A stretch of 64,000 nt of DNA from Hydrogenophaga sp. (GTDB taxonomy: Bacteria > Pseudomonadota > Gammaproteobacteria > Burkholderiales > Burkholderiaceae_C): positions 1 through 64,000 of the forward strand of contig JAGXSV010000082.1 of assembly GCA_018333605.1 (NCBI GenBank), given 5' to 3'. The notes under the pieces are model-generated. The model saw only the letters and a program-made list of their open reading frames with translations. It was not told the origin of the DNA and ran no database searches. Shown here piece after piece: positions 10,201 through 18,241 of this stretch. Within the stretch, counting starts at the first letter, position 1. Each line of letters begins with the position of its first letter. Position numbers and translations under genes: made by a program.

Positions 10201-10848
10201 GTAGTCGTCGGGCTCGGTGAACTGCACCGGGTGCGTGGCCACCACCGGCAGGTGCAGGCGTGCGGCCAGTTGCACGGCGGCGGTCACATGGCGCTCGTCG
10301 TCCACCCGGCCGGCGCGCTGCACTTCAATGTAGAAGCGGTGGGTGAACAACCCGGCCAGCTTCAGCGCCACGTCGGCCGCGCGGTTGGCGTCGCCCTGAA
10401 TCAGCGCCTGCCCCACCGGGCCGGCCTGCGCGCCCGAGAGCATGAGCAGCCCACCATTGAGTTCTTCGAGCCATTCACGCTGCACCAGCGCACCGCCACG
10501 GCCGTCGTTGCGCGTCCAGGCACGGGCCAGCAGTTCGCACAGGTTCAGATAGCCCTGCTTGTCCTGCACCAGCAGCACCACGCGCGGCGCAGCCGGCTGG
10601 TGGCTGCCGGGCATGGCGTTGGGGGTTTCTTCGGTGAAGCCTTGCAGCATCACCTCGGCGCCCAGCAAGGGCTTCACCCCGGCGCCGCGCGCAGCCTTGT
10701 AAAACTTGACGGCGCCAAACAGGTTGTTCAGGTCGGTGATGGCCAGCGCGGGCTGGCGGTCGGCGGCGGCAGCGGCCACCACAACGTCGATGCGGTTGGT
10801 GCCGTCAACGACGGAAAATTCGGTGTGCAGGCGCAGGTGTATGAACAT
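7279..10848 (-). CDS. dnaE: DNA polymerase III subunit alpha (DnaE)
   Basis: The 1189-residue replicative DNA polymerase, close to the usual length of about 1160. It has an N-terminal PHP domain (FIHLRLHTEFSVVDG at the start), then the palm with PDFDIDF at about 411-417 (two catalytic aspartates) and the third expected aspartate in KFDFLGL. The helix-hairpin-helix and OB regions (VILAGIVTDFRVING) follow. It polymerises DNA in the PolIII holoenzyme. The chosen ATG gives a normal N-terminus but has no visible Shine-Dalgarno sequence; TAAAAT lies 6 bases before the ATG, so a leaderless mRNA is conceivable. The neighbours are unrelated. Confidence 0.97.
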   Translation of the reverse strand: MFIHLRLHTEFSVVDGTNRIDVVVAAAAADRQPALAITDLNNLFGAVKFYKAARGAGVKPLLGAEVMLQGFTEETPNAMPGSHQPAAPRVVLLVQDKQGYLNLCELLARAWTRNDGRGGALVQREWLEELNGGLLMLSGAQAGPVGQALIQGDANRAADVALKLAGLFTHRFYIEVQRAGRVDDERHVTAAVQLAARLHLPVVATHPVQFTEPDDYESHEARVCISDGEILGNNRRVRRFTREQYFKSAAQMVTLFADIPSAVANTLEIAKRCNLTLVLGKPQLPNFPTPLIDGVPMPMEDFFRLSSFEGLEERLAHLYPDVAKRDAERPRYVARLEFEINTILNMGFPGYFLIVGDFINWAKKNGCPVGPGRGSGAGSLVAYALKITDLDPLQYNLLFERFLNPERVSMPDFDIDFCQTNRDRVIDYVKDKYGKDAVSQIATFGTMAARAAIRDVGRVLDFSYGFCDGISKLIPNKPGMSVTLQYPPNPKKEGDKNNYAIEMEPVLAERISKEDDVKTLIELAQKLEGMTRNIGMHAGGVLIAPGKLTDFTPLYAQPGSDSAVSQYDKDDVEAVGLVKFDFLGLATLTILEIAREFIVKRHKGQEDFCFENVPLDDARVYALFSRGQTEAVFQFESRGMQGMLKDAKPSRLEDLIALNALYRPGPMDLIPSFVARKHGREVIEYPHPLVADMLSETYGIMVYQEQVMQTAQILGGYSLGGADMLRRAMGKKKAEEMAEHRAIFRAGAAKNGISQEKADEIFDLMEKFAGYGFNKSHAAAYSLLAYHTGWLKVHYTAEFFCANMTVEMDDTDKLKVLVEDAHKMGITFEAPDVNRGFYRFEPITDKSIRYGLGAIKGTGQLAIEAIVAAREGRGEGPNGAEAGPFKSLFDFCRRVDRSRLNKRTVEALIKAGAFDSLHLNRAEVLASVERAFDFAAASVANANQGGLFDMMGAGDDHGSSTQEPELVATTPWGVKERLTLEKTAMGFYFSGHLFDEVQREVRRFARTALEDVTESRDPVILAGIVTDFRVINGQRGKLALFKLDDKTAVLEISADENLINLHRHLLKDDELIIVQAVAQPDRFSGGLRLKIQQIWDLASARCRFGKYLRVAVNGTAPAVHTLVREFPPKREVTEQGELVRGLPVRLALQRSGAQCELQLDDRALFFPTDAALASWMAQAHEQRAEIVFD

Positions 10849-10971
10849 GCGGCCATTTTAGAAGGCCGAACCCGGTGCGCTGGCCCTGCCCGGATCCCGC
10901 TTTTTTTTGGGGCCAGGTCACCCCGAGTCACCACGCGGCCGTCCAAAGGCGGGGCGACGCAACCGCCGGAA

Positions 10972-11673
10972 TCAACCCTCGTCTTTCAAGATTTGCAACA
11001 CCTCGGATCGAAACTCGCGGCTGTACAGAATGGCCACCACGATGAGCGTGGCCAGCACCATGGACAAGGGGGAAATAAACCAGGCCAGTGCAGCGAACGA
11101 AAAATAGTAGGCGCGCAAGCCGTCGTTAAAGGTCTCGGCGGCTGCGCCCACCATGGCCGCAGCCCGGTTGATGTATTGCTTGCGGTCAAACTTTCCCGAA
11201 TCGAATTCTTCGGGCGACGGCATGGCGCCAATGACCAGCGCCACGAAGGTGTAAAGACGCAGGCACCAGGAAAAGCGGAAGAAGGCGTAGACAAAAATGG
11301 CCACCAGCACGAGTATCTTGAATTCGAAAACGATCAGCGTGGTGGTTTGCGCGAACGGAATTTCGCTCATCAGCTCGGTGGCCTTCTCGGTGGTGCCCAG
11401 CAGGGCAAACAAGCCACCGATGACCAGAATGGAGGTGGACGAGAAAAACGAGGGCGTGTGCGAGAGCGTCTGCGTGATGAGGCCGTCGAGCATGCGCGGG
11501 TCACGTGACGTGGCCTGCGCCATCCAGTAGCCTCGGTAGCGGTTGGTGGCCTGGATCAGCGAGCCCTTTTTACGACCCCACACCCGGGCAAACAAGGCGT
11601 ACCCGGTCCACAAAGCAAAAAAGCAGACCAGCGCCAGCCAGTCTGCCCAGGGAATGAGGCTGAAAATGTTCAT
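10972..11673 (-). CDS. DUF599-family integral membrane protein
   Basis: A 233-residue protein with about four to five membrane helices: an N-terminal one (WLALVCFFALWTGYALF), one after STSILVIGGLFALLG, one in LILVAIFVYAFFRFSW-like sequence, and a last one in FISPLSMVLATLIVVAILY. The block FRFSWCLRLYTFVALVIGAMP and the following RAAAMVGAAAETFNDGLRAYYF match the DUF599 family as I know it. The function of the family is unknown. It is transcribed towards dnaE and separated from wrbA by a dispersed repeat. Confidence 0.75.
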   Translation of the reverse strand: MNIFSLIPWADWLALVCFFALWTGYALFARVWGRKKGSLIQATNRYRGYWMAQATSRDPRMLDGLITQTLSHTPSFFSSTSILVIGGLFALLGTTEKATELMSEIPFAQTTTLIVFEFKILVLVAIFVYAFFRFSWCLRLYTFVALVIGAMPSPEEFDSGKFDRKQYINRAAAMVGAAAETFNDGLRAYYFSFAALAWFISPLSMVLATLIVVAILYSREFRSEVLQILKDEG

Positions 11674-11716
11674 GACGGCATGTTACCGGTCAAGCCGCCC
11701 ACCCGACACCCCCGAT

Positions 11717-11797
11717 CACACCCCGTGGAACCGGCTTTGCCGAGCCACGGGTGTGGGCCCCGCTGTCAGGGGAGAACGCGAAGCGGCGCAGGGGTTA
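11717..11797 (-). repeat. Dispersed structured repeat, copy B
   Basis: On the minus strand this element begins in the wrbA stop codon (TAACCCCTGCG) and continues through a CCCC..GGGG arm pair to CGGCAAAGCCGG and a GGTGTG end. It matches copy A (15912-15990) over most of its length, and copy C (56451-56541) in layout. It can fold into two hairpins and may act as a terminator or 3' end stabiliser. Confidence 0.7.
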
Positions 11798-12349
11798 CTG
11801 ACCGAGCTTTGCAGCGGTGGCGGCCACGCGCGCGCCAAACAGGCGGGCAGTTTCCAGGTCGCCGGGCAGCATTTCGTTGGCTCCGGCGTCTGAAGGACTC
11901 TGGGCCATGGCGCCAGCAAAGGAGCCGACGTAGTTCACATCGTTGCGCTGGGCGGCTTTGCTGTTGCTGGGCATCAGGCCGGTGCCCACCCAGATGCCGC
12001 TGTGCTGCATGGCCAGGGTAAACAGGTAGTGCAGCGTGGAGTGTTTGTCACCGTTCATGGTGGCGCTGTTGGTGAAGCCGGCGAACACCTTGTCTTTCCA
12101 TTGCTGGCTGAACCACGGCTTGCTGGAGGCGTCGGCAAACTTTTTGAACTGCCAGCTCACCGTGCCCATGTAGGTGGGCGAACCCATGATGATCGCGTCG
12201 GCCGCGTTCAGCACGTCCCAGCCGCCTTCAGGCAGGTTGCCGTCCGCGTCAATCGCCAGCAACTCGGCGTTGGCGCCATCAGCCACCGACTGTGCCATGC
12301 GCTGGGTGTGGCCATAGCCGGAATGAAAAACCACAACAACTTTGGTCAT
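11795..12349 (-). CDS. wrbA: Flavodoxin/WrbA-type NAD(P)H:quinone oxidoreductase
   Basis: A 184-residue flavodoxin-fold protein. The FMN phosphate loop is SGYGHTQRMAQ at the N-terminus and the second FMN loop is MGSPTYMGTVSWQFKKF. WrbA proteins reduce quinones by two electrons in the cytoplasm and so prevent semiquinone formation. It is slightly shorter than E. coli WrbA (198), so the exact subfamily is uncertain. I chose the ATG at 12349, which has GGAG seven bases upstream; an open frame continues to 12460 without family features. It follows doxX and pirin on the same strand. Confidence 0.85.
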   Translation of the reverse strand: MTKVVVVFHSGYGHTQRMAQSVADGANAELLAIDADGNLPEGGWDVLNAADAIIMGSPTYMGTVSWQFKKFADASSKPWFSQQWKDKVFAGFTNSATMNGDKHSTLHYLFTLAMQHSGIWVGTGLMPSNSKAAQRNDVNYVGSFAGAMAQSPSDAGANEMLPGDLETARLFGARVAATAAKLGQ

Positions 12350-12407
12350 TTGAAAACTCCAGAAAGAGCGCCGGGGCGCGGGTTGGGAACAGCGGGAAAA
12401 AAGCGGC

Positions 12408-12815
12408 TCAGGCCGAGCGGCGAGCGTCAAGGCTGAAAGCACCGGCGCCGAAGGCGGCAAGGGCGAGCAGGCCGCCGGTCACGCCGATATTTTTCATGAA
12501 CAACAACTGCTGCATGAACTGCTGTTCAGCAGGTACGCCCCAGTAGTTGTGGAAAAAGAACGAGGCGACCAGCGTAAACAAAGCCAGGACCAGTGCCGCC
12601 CACCGTGTGCCCAGGCCGACCAGCAGCGCCAGGCCACCGATCACCTCCACGACGATGGCGGCGACGGCAGCGAGTGTCGCCAGGGGCAGGCCCACCGAAG
12701 CGATGTAGCCCACGGTGCCTTCGAAACCGGTGATCTTTCCGATGCCGGCCGGCAAGAACAGGGCTGCGAGCAGCAGGCGGGCAATCAGGGCGAGGGGGTT
12801 TTGCAGGGCTGTCAT
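12408..12815 (-). CDS. DoxX-family membrane protein
   Basis: A 135-residue protein with four predicted membrane helices. Typical DoxX marks are ARLLLAALFLPAGIGKITGF at the start, the central VEVIGGLALLVGLGTRWAALVLALFT, and NYWG before the last helix. DoxX proteins are often found with redox and thiol-stress genes. The ATG at 12815 has AAGGA upstream at good spacing. It lies 58 bases after pirin and 58 before wrbA, consistent with one operon serving quinone or electrophile stress. Confidence 0.88.
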   Translation of the reverse strand: MTALQNPLALIARLLLAALFLPAGIGKITGFEGTVGYIASVGLPLATLAAVAAIVVEVIGGLALLVGLGTRWAALVLALFTLVASFFFHNYWGVPAEQQFMQQLLFMKNIGVTGGLLALAAFGAGAFSLDARRSA

Positions 12816-12873
12816 GGAAATATCCTTCGGGGCTAAAAATTTTGACTGAAAAGGCTGCGAATTCATATGGGAG

Positions 12874-13575
12874 TCAGGCCGCCAGGTCAAACACCAGCAC
12901 CTCGGCATCGTCGCCCTGTGTCAGTGTCAGCGGGCTCTCGCCGGCCAGCGCCACAGCGTCACCACCCTGCAGGCGCTCGCCATTGACCAGCAGTGAGCCG
13001 CGCACCAGGTGCACATAGGCCTTGCGCGTCGGGTTCAGCTGGAGCTGGGCGGTTTCTGCACCGTTGAACAGGCCGGCGTACATTGAAGCATCGGCATTGA
13101 TGTGTACGGAACCCTGCCCCCCGCCGTTGGACGCCACCAGCCGCAACTGACCCCGTTTTTCATCGTCGGCAAAGCGCTTCTGCTCGTAGCCGGGGTCGAT
13201 ACCGGTCACATTGGGCTCGATCCAGATCTGCAAAAAGTGCGTGGTCTGGTCGGGTGCGTGATTGAACTCGCTGTGGCGCACGCCGCTGCCTGCGCTCATG
13301 CGCTGCACATCGCCCGGCGGGATGCCTTTGACATTGCCCATGCTGTCTTTGTGCGCCAGGTTGCCCTGCAGCACGTAGCTGATGATTTCCATGTCGCGGT
13401 GGCCGTGGGTGCCAAAGCCGGTACCCGGGGCAATGCGGTCTTCGTTGATCACACGCAGGTTGCCCCAGCCCATCCAGGACGGGTCAAAGTACTCGGCGAA
13501 GGAGAAAGAGTGAAAGCTTTTGAGCCAGCCGTGGTCGGCAAAGCCACGGGCTTCGGAGCGTCGAATCTGCATCAT
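12874..13575 (-). CDS. Pirin-family protein (YhaK-like)
   Basis: A 233-residue bicupin. The metal-binding pattern is visible as GTHGHRDMEIISYVL (two His) and GSGVRHSEFNH further on. Bacterial pirins bind a metal, and several act as quercetin 2,3-dioxygenases or redox sensors; the substrate here is unknown. The first of two tandem ATGs is preferred because AGGA lies 7 bases before it. This is the first gene of the pirin-doxX-wrbA operon and is divergent from a LysR regulator, its probable controller. Confidence 0.92.
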   Translation of the reverse strand: MMQIRRSEARGFADHGWLKSFHSFSFAEYFDPSWMGWGNLRVINEDRIAPGTGFGTHGHRDMEIISYVLQGNLAHKDSMGNVKGIPPGDVQRMSAGSGVRHSEFNHAPDQTTHFLQIWIEPNVTGIDPGYEQKRFADDEKRGQLRLVASNGGGQGSVHINADASMYAGLFNGAETAQLQLNPTRKAYVHLVRGSLLVNGERLQGGDAVALAGESPLTLTQGDDAEVLVFDLAA

Positions 13576-13689
13576 CGTGTGGTCCTTTTCATCAATCGTT
13601 GGGCATCAACCGTGGAGAGCTGTGTGCGGGAATGGCTTCATTGTGGGCGCTGCACGCAGCATCACGTTTGCACGGTTTTGATGGCATCA

Positions 13690-13704
13690 TTCAATTAAAT
13701 TGAA
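13690..13704. promoter_or_regulatory. Perfect 15-nt palindrome, likely LysR-type binding site
   Basis: TTCAATTAAATTGAA is a perfect dyad (7-base arms, 1-base centre) and contains the T-N11-A pattern of LysR-type operators. It lies in the 148-base divergent region, 20 bases before the LysR gene and about 115 bases before pirin. It is unusually AT-rich for this genome. Confidence 0.65.
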
Positions 13705-13723
13705 CTAATAGGCGTTTTTGACC

Positions 13724-14671
13724 ATGGCCTCTCACACCCCCCGAGCCGCGCTGTCGCCCGAGAACCTGGGCTTGCTCGAAGCCGTGGCGCGACTGGGCAG
13801 CATGGCCGCTGCCGCCCGCGAACTGGGCATGGTGCCCAGCGCCCTGACTTACCGCATACGCCAGATTGAGGACGCGCTGGATGTGCTGCTGTTTGACCGC
13901 AGCGCGCGCCGCGCCCAACTCACGCCCGCCGGAGCCGAGTTGCTGCGCTCAGGCCAATACCTGCTGAACGAACTGGACGCCGTGGCCCAACGCGTCAAGC
14001 GCGTGGCCACCGGCTGGGAACCGCAGATCACCATCGCGGCCGACGCCATCATTGCCCGCGCCACGCTGTTTGAACTGTGCGAAGCGTTTTACGCCGAGGC
14101 CACGCCCACGCGCCTGAAGTTGCGCGCCGAAACGCTCTCGGGCACGCTGGAAGCCCTGCAAAGCGGACAAGCGGACTTGGCGCTGGGCGTGCCCGGTGAG
14201 CTGGCCCAGACCGACATTCAAACCGCCCCTCTGGGCCCGCTGGAATTCGTGTACGCGGTAGCGCCCCACCACCCGCTGGCCAAGGCCACCCACTCCTTGT
14301 GCGACGAAGAGTTGCGTGCCCACCGTGCCGTGGCCGTGGCGGACAGCACACAGCGGGGCAGCGGCGTCACGCACAACCTGCAGCCCGGCCAGGACGTGCT
14401 CACCGTGCCCACCATGCAGCACAAACTGGAGGCACAACTGCGCGGCCTGGGCGCTGGTTTTTTACCACTGCCGCTGGCTCTGCCCTTCATCAACGCCGGC
14501 CGGCTGGTGGTGAAACCGGTGCAGCGGCCCAACCGCGTCCTTCACCTGGCCTACGCCTGGCGCCAGCCACGCACCGCGGGCGACACAGGGCGTGCGCTGC
14601 GCTGGTGGCTGGAGCAACTGCAGCACCCCACCACCCGGGCCGCGCTGCTCAACAACCACCACCAGATTTGA
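13724..14671 (+). CDS. LysR-family transcriptional regulator
   Basis: A 315-residue LysR-type regulator. The N-terminal winged helix-turn-helix spans about residues 8-70 (LLEAVARLGSMAAAARELGMVPSALTYRIRQIEDAL ... LFDRSARRAQLTPAGAELL). The C-terminal effector domain starts near PQITIAADAIIARATLFEL. The ATG at 13724 is preferred over an in-frame TTG at 13718. It is divergent from the pirin-doxX-wrbA operon, so it probably senses a quinone- or electrophile-related signal and controls that operon and itself through the palindrome at 13690-13704. The effector is unknown. Confidence 0.92.
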   Translation: MASHTPRAALSPENLGLLEAVARLGSMAAAARELGMVPSALTYRIRQIEDALDVLLFDRSARRAQLTPAGAELLRSGQYLLNELDAVAQRVKRVATGWEPQITIAADAIIARATLFELCEAFYAEATPTRLKLRAETLSGTLEALQSGQADLALGVPGELAQTDIQTAPLGPLEFVYAVAPHHPLAKATHSLCDEELRAHRAVAVADSTQRGSGVTHNLQPGQDVLTVPTMQHKLEAQLRGLGAGFLPLPLALPFINAGRLVVKPVQRPNRVLHLAYAWRQPRTAGDTGRALRWWLEQLQHPTTRAALLNNHHQI

Positions 14672-14750
14672 CCCAACACGGCCTCAAGGCGTCAAACAGG
14701 CTGCTACAGTCAACTTCGAGCCCACCCAAAAACCCAACGCGCCAAGAGAC

Positions 14751-15914
14751 ATGACCACAACCAAAAAAACCCGCGCCCCAGCCTTGTCCAAAAGCAAACC
14801 CGCCAGCAAAACAGCGCCCAAAACAGCGTCCAAAAAGGCAGCCCAAGCCACGCCAGAGCCGCTGCACTTTGCGGTCGTGGGTGCCGGCATGGCGGGCGTG
14901 GCCTGCGCCCGAACGCTGGTGCAGGCGGGGCACCGCGTCACCCTGTTTGAGAAGAGCCGTGGCCTGGGCGGGCGCATGTCCACGCGCCAAACCGAGTTTG
15001 GCGGGTTCGACCATGGCACCCAGTACTTCACCGTGCGCGACAAGCGCTTTGCCAAAGCCCTGCTGACCGCCCAGACGGTGGTGCGCCCCTGGAGCGCCAA
15101 CACCGTGCGCGTGCTCGACGACAAGGGCCGGGTGCTGGCCAGCGCGCCCCCACCCACCGAACCCCACTTTGTGGCCAAGCCTGGGATGAACGCGCTGGTG
15201 AAATACTGGGCCGAGCCGCTGGTGCAGCCCGAATTGCACGGCCACCTGGCGGCCAGCACGCTCACGGGCACGCGCGTGACCCACATCGAACGCGATGCCC
15301 TGCACCCTGAACAATGGCAACTGCGTGTTGAAGACACCGAAGGCGGCCTGCATGTGCACGGTGGTTTTGACCGCATCGTGCTGGCCATGCCGCACCTGCA
15401 AACGCACGACCTGCTGCTGGCTTCGGGCCACTCGCCCGAACTGCGCCACGAGCTCGACGCCGTGCAGGTAGCCCCCTGCTGGACGCTGATGGTGGCCTAC
15501 CCCAACGCCATGCAGCCGGGCCTGCCGCACCTGGGCCCCCAGTGGAATGCGGCGCGCAGCGTGCACCACCGCATCAGCTGGCTGGCGCGCGAGAGCAGCA
15601 AACCGGGCCGCGATTCGATTGAACGCTGGACGGTGCAGGCCAGCACGGCGTGGTCCATCAAACACCTGGAAGACGACACTGAGCGCGTCAAGGCCAAGCT
15701 GCTCAAGGGCTTCGCTGAAATCACCGGCATTCGCGCCACGCCCACCCACGCCGAGGTGCATCGCTGGCGCTTTGCCCAGACCACCCAGCCGCTGGGCCGC
15801 CCCTTCATCTACGACAAAGATCTGGGGATTGGCCTGTGCGGTGACTGGTGCCTGGGCCACCGGGTGGAAGACGCGTTTGTGTCTGGCCTGGAACTGGCCC
15901 TGGCGATGGTGTAA
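14751..15914 (+). CDS. FAD-dependent oxidoreductase, amine-oxidase-like (renalase type)
   Basis: A 387-residue protein with an N-terminal Lys/Ala/Ser/Thr-rich extension of about 37 residues, then a Rossmann FAD motif (VVGAGMAGVACARTL) and EKSRGLGGRMSTRQ, the second FAD motif of this group. DHGTQYFTVRD follows, and a C-terminal GIGLCGDWCLGHRVEDAFVSG contacts the flavin. Related proteins are annotated as NAD(P)/FAD-dependent amine oxidases; the substrate is unknown. The ATG at 14751 has AAGAG upstream. The histone-like basic tail is probably disordered. The stop codon runs directly into repeat copy A. Confidence 0.85.
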   Translation: MTTTKKTRAPALSKSKPASKTAPKTASKKAAQATPEPLHFAVVGAGMAGVACARTLVQAGHRVTLFEKSRGLGGRMSTRQTEFGGFDHGTQYFTVRDKRFAKALLTAQTVVRPWSANTVRVLDDKGRVLASAPPPTEPHFVAKPGMNALVKYWAEPLVQPELHGHLAASTLTGTRVTHIERDALHPEQWQLRVEDTEGGLHVHGGFDRIVLAMPHLQTHDLLLASGHSPELRHELDAVQVAPCWTLMVAYPNAMQPGLPHLGPQWNAARSVHHRISWLARESSKPGRDSIERWTVQASTAWSIKHLEDDTERVKAKLLKGFAEITGIRATPTHAEVHRWRFAQTTQPLGRPFIYDKDLGIGLCGDWCLGHRVEDAFVSGLELALAMV

Positions 15915-15990
15915 CCCCCCTGCGTCGCTGCGCGGCCTCCCCCCAGGGGACCACACCAGCGGCCCGGCAAAGCCGGTTCCGCGGTGTGTG
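15912..15990 (+). repeat. Dispersed structured repeat, copy A
   Basis: The element starts in the TAA of the preceding gene (TAACCCCCCTGCG) and runs through GCTGCGCGGCC, CCCC..GGGG and CACACCAG to CCGGCAAAGCCGG and GGTGTGTG. It closely matches copy B on the other strand at 11717-11797. Two or more short hairpins can form. It separates this gene from gluQ. Confidence 0.7.
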
Positions 15991-16016
15991 CAGGCTCAGA
16001 CACGCGCTTCGGAAAC

Positions 16017-16922
16017 ATGGCGTCGTCCTCTCTCTACCGCGGCCGGTTCGCGCCCTCCCCCACCGGCCCCCTGCACGCGGGCTCGCTGGTTGCGGCGCTG
16101 GCCAGCTGGCTGGATGCGCGCGCCCATGGCGGCATCTGGCTGGTACGCCTGGAAGACGTGGACACGCCGCGCTGCGTGCCCGGCGCCAGCGAGCACATCC
16201 TGCAGCAGCTCGCCAGTTGCGGCCTGGTCAGCGACGGGCCCGTGCTCTGGCAGTCGCAACGCGGCGCGCACTACCAGCAGGCATTGGACCAACTCATCGC
16301 CAACGGCCATGCCTACCCCTGCGGCTGTTCGCGCAAAGACATTGAAACGGTCCTGCAAAGCCAGGGTCTGAGCCGCGAACGCCACCAGACTGCCGTGTAC
16401 CCCGGCACTTGCCGGCCCGAGCGCGGAGGCTTGCAGGGCAAACCGGCCCATGCCTGGCGTTTTGCCCTGGACCCAGCCAGCACCGACGTGCGTTGGATCG
16501 ACCGCAGGCTGGGCCCGCAGACGCAAAACGTGGCCACCGCCGTGGGCGACTTTGTGCTGAAACGCGCCGATGGCCTGTGGGCCTATCAGCTCGCCGTGGT
16601 GGTGGACGACGCCGCGCAGGGCATCACCCATGTGGTGCGCGGCGAGGACCTGGCCGACAACACGCCGCGGCAGATCGTGCTGCAGCGGGCGCTGGCCGTG
16701 CCCACGCCCGCCTACCTGCACACACCCCTGGTGCTGGGTGCCAACGGCGAAAAACTCAGCAAACAAAACGGCGCACAGGCGCTGGACCTGAGCGACCCAG
16801 GGGCCGCGCTGGCCCAGGCTGCGGCGAGCCTGGGCTTGCCTGTGTCAGCCCGGAGCCTGCCCGAAGCACTGGCACTTTGGGCACAGGCCTGGCCCTACCA
16901 CCACGTGGCCACGCGGCCATAA
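16017..16922 (+). CDS. gluQ: Glutamyl-Q tRNA(Asp) synthetase
   Basis: A 301-residue class I synthetase-like protein equal to the catalytic core of GluRS without an anticodon-binding domain. The HIGH-like motif is [12 protein letters not shown] and the KMSKS-like motif is GEKLSKQ. A zinc site is suggested by [10 protein letters not shown] and YPGTC. It attaches glutamate to queuosine in the anticodon of tRNA(Asp). The ATG at 16017 (preceded by GGAA) starts just before [14 protein letters not shown]; an upstream GTG at 15984 lies within repeat copy A and is less likely. Confidence 0.95.
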   Translation: MASSSLYRGRFAPSPTGPLHAGSLVAALASWLDARAHGGIWLVRLEDVDTPRCVPGASEHILQQLASCGLVSDGPVLWQSQRGAHYQQALDQLIANGHAYPCGCSRKDIETVLQSQGLSRERHQTAVYPGTCRPERGGLQGKPAHAWRFALDPASTDVRWIDRRLGPQTQNVATAVGDFVLKRADGLWAYQLAVVVDDAAQGITHVVRGEDLADNTPRQIVLQRALAVPTPAYLHTPLVLGANGEKLSKQNGAQALDLSDPGAALAQAAASLGLPVSARSLPEALALWAQAWPYHHVATRP

Positions 16923-17022
16923 CGCACCAACATCCCGGCGGTTGAACGCGGCAGGGGCCACTCAGGCCACAGTGTTACTGGCCCCGGCGCCTACAATCTC
17001 CCACCCCTTTTCCCGCACCGCC

Positions 17023-17814
17023 ATGACCTCAGAACACCAGCCCAGCCCACCCGACGCGGACACCGAAACCACAGCACCCGACGCCGCGACAGCCGAGGCA
17101 AAGGCCAAGAAGCCGCTGCCCGAAGGCGTGCCGTTCATGCGCGTCATCAAAAGCTATGTGTTGCGCGCCGGGCGCACCGGCCCGGGGCAGCAACGCGCCT
17201 ACGAGCAATTCGGACCGCGCTTCTTGCTGAACTACGCGCCAGCCCCGCTGGACGTGGCGGCAGCCTTTGGCCGCACCGCGCCCGTGGTGATGGAAATTGG
17301 CTTTGGCATGGGTGGCGCCACCGCGCAGATTGCCCAGGCACGCCCGCAAGACAACTTCATTTGCTGCGAAGTGCACGAACCCGGCGTGGGCGCCCTGCTC
17401 AAGCTCTGTGGCGAAGGCGGTATTGAAAACATCCGCGTCTTCCGGCACGACGCGGTGGAAGTTCTGGACCACATGCTGCCCGACGGCAGCCTGGACGGCG
17501 TGCATGTGTTCTTCCCCGACCCATGGCACAAGACCAAACACAACAAGCGCCGGCTGATCCAGTCGCCGTTTGTGAACCGCCTGGCGCGCCACCTCAAACC
17601 GGGCGGGTATATCCACCTGGCGACCGACTGGGAACCCTATGCCCAACAAATGCTGGAGGTGCTGAGCGCCGAGCCGCTGCTGCAAAACACCGCCACCGAC
17701 CCGGCACTGGGCGGCTACGTGCCCAAGCCCGACTACCGTCCGCTCACGAAGTTTGAAAACCGGGGCCTGAAACTCGGCCACGGGGTGTGGGATCTGGTGT
17801 TCAAGCGGGTCTGA
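17023..17814 (+). CDS. trmB: tRNA (guanine-N7-)-methyltransferase TrmB
   Basis: A 263-residue SAM-dependent methyltransferase that forms m7G46 in tRNA. The SAM motif is [17 protein letters not shown]. The signature [19 protein letters not shown] with [22 protein letters not shown] identifies TrmB. About 40 N-terminal residues rich in Asp, Glu, Pro and Thr precede the domain and are probably disordered. The ATG at 17023 is used; the frame stays open to 16942, but that part is unlike the family. It ends in a hairpin shared with the convergent lipoprotein gene. Confidence 0.95.
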   Translation: MTSEHQPSPPDADTETTAPDAATAEAKAKKPLPEGVPFMRVIKSYVLRAGRTGPGQQRAYEQFGPRFLLNYAPAPLDVAAAFGRTAPVVMEIGFGMGGATAQIAQARPQDNFICCEVHEPGVGALLKLCGEGGIENIRVFRHDAVEVLDHMLPDGSLDGVHVFFPDPWHKTKHNKRRLIQSPFVNRLARHLKPGGYIHLATDWEPYAQQMLEVLSAEPLLQNTATDPALGGYVPKPDYRPLTKFENRGLKLGHGVWDLVFKRV

Positions 17815-17842
17815 ACAGCCTGCGCCCCGGGGGGCTGGCTGT
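17815..17842. terminator. Hairpin between convergent trmB and lipoprotein gene
   Basis: ACAGCC (17815-17820) pairs with GGCTGT (17837-17842), with an inner CCCC/GGGG stem. It starts at the trmB stop and reaches the end of the opposite gene. There is no T-run, so it is only a possible bidirectional terminator. Confidence 0.4.
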
Positions 17843-18108
17843 CATTCGGTGGGTGCGTCGCTGGAGCCGAGCACCACATCGGCGGTCTTGCCAATGACCT
17901 TGCCACCAATCTTGGCGGTGCCTACCGCAGCGTCCACCGCCAGCCCGGCCACCCCCACCACGGCCGAAGCGGCCACGTCGGCCACCGCGATCACGGCACA
18001 CCCGCTCACGGTCAGGCTGCTCAACACGAGTGCAGCGAGCGCCATGGCCCGCCCCGGCGGCGCAGACAATCGGGCCGTGGTGGAGGTTGGTTTAAAAACA
18101 GCTTTCAA
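17842..18108 (-). CDS. Small putative lipoprotein
   Basis: A small protein of about 88 residues with a hydrophobic leader ending in a lipobox (SSLTVSGCAV), followed by an Ala/Val/Gly-rich segment (VADVAASAVVGVAGLAVDAAVGTAKIGGKVIGKTADVVLG). The repeated AVxxAxVG pattern resembles small lipoproteins of unknown function in Burkholderiales. The start is uncertain: the frame is open from 18147, a TTG at 18108 gives a Lys/Arg-containing n-region before the hydrophobic core, and an ATG immediately before the core (MALAALVL) is also possible. It is convergent with trmB. Confidence 0.55.
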   Translation of the reverse strand: MKAVFKPTSTTARLSAPPGRAMALAALVLSSLTVSGCAVIAVADVAASAVVGVAGLAVDAAVGTAKIGGKVIGKTADVVLGSSDAPTE

Positions 18109-18241
18109 GATGGGTCCAGTCGGCAGGTCAACGCAGCGCGGGGACAATTGCCAGCGCGAAGCGGCCGAGAATACCCGTTTTGGACCGCCACGGCGTCACC
18201 ACACGTTTCATACGCTTTCAACGGTTACTGGCTTCGTTCCT

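Noticed and set aside
7657-11508. 1283-codon plus-strand open frame opposite dnaE
   Set aside because: Composition is His/Gln/Val/Gly-rich antisense shadow with no motifs; dnaE on the other strand is unmistakable.
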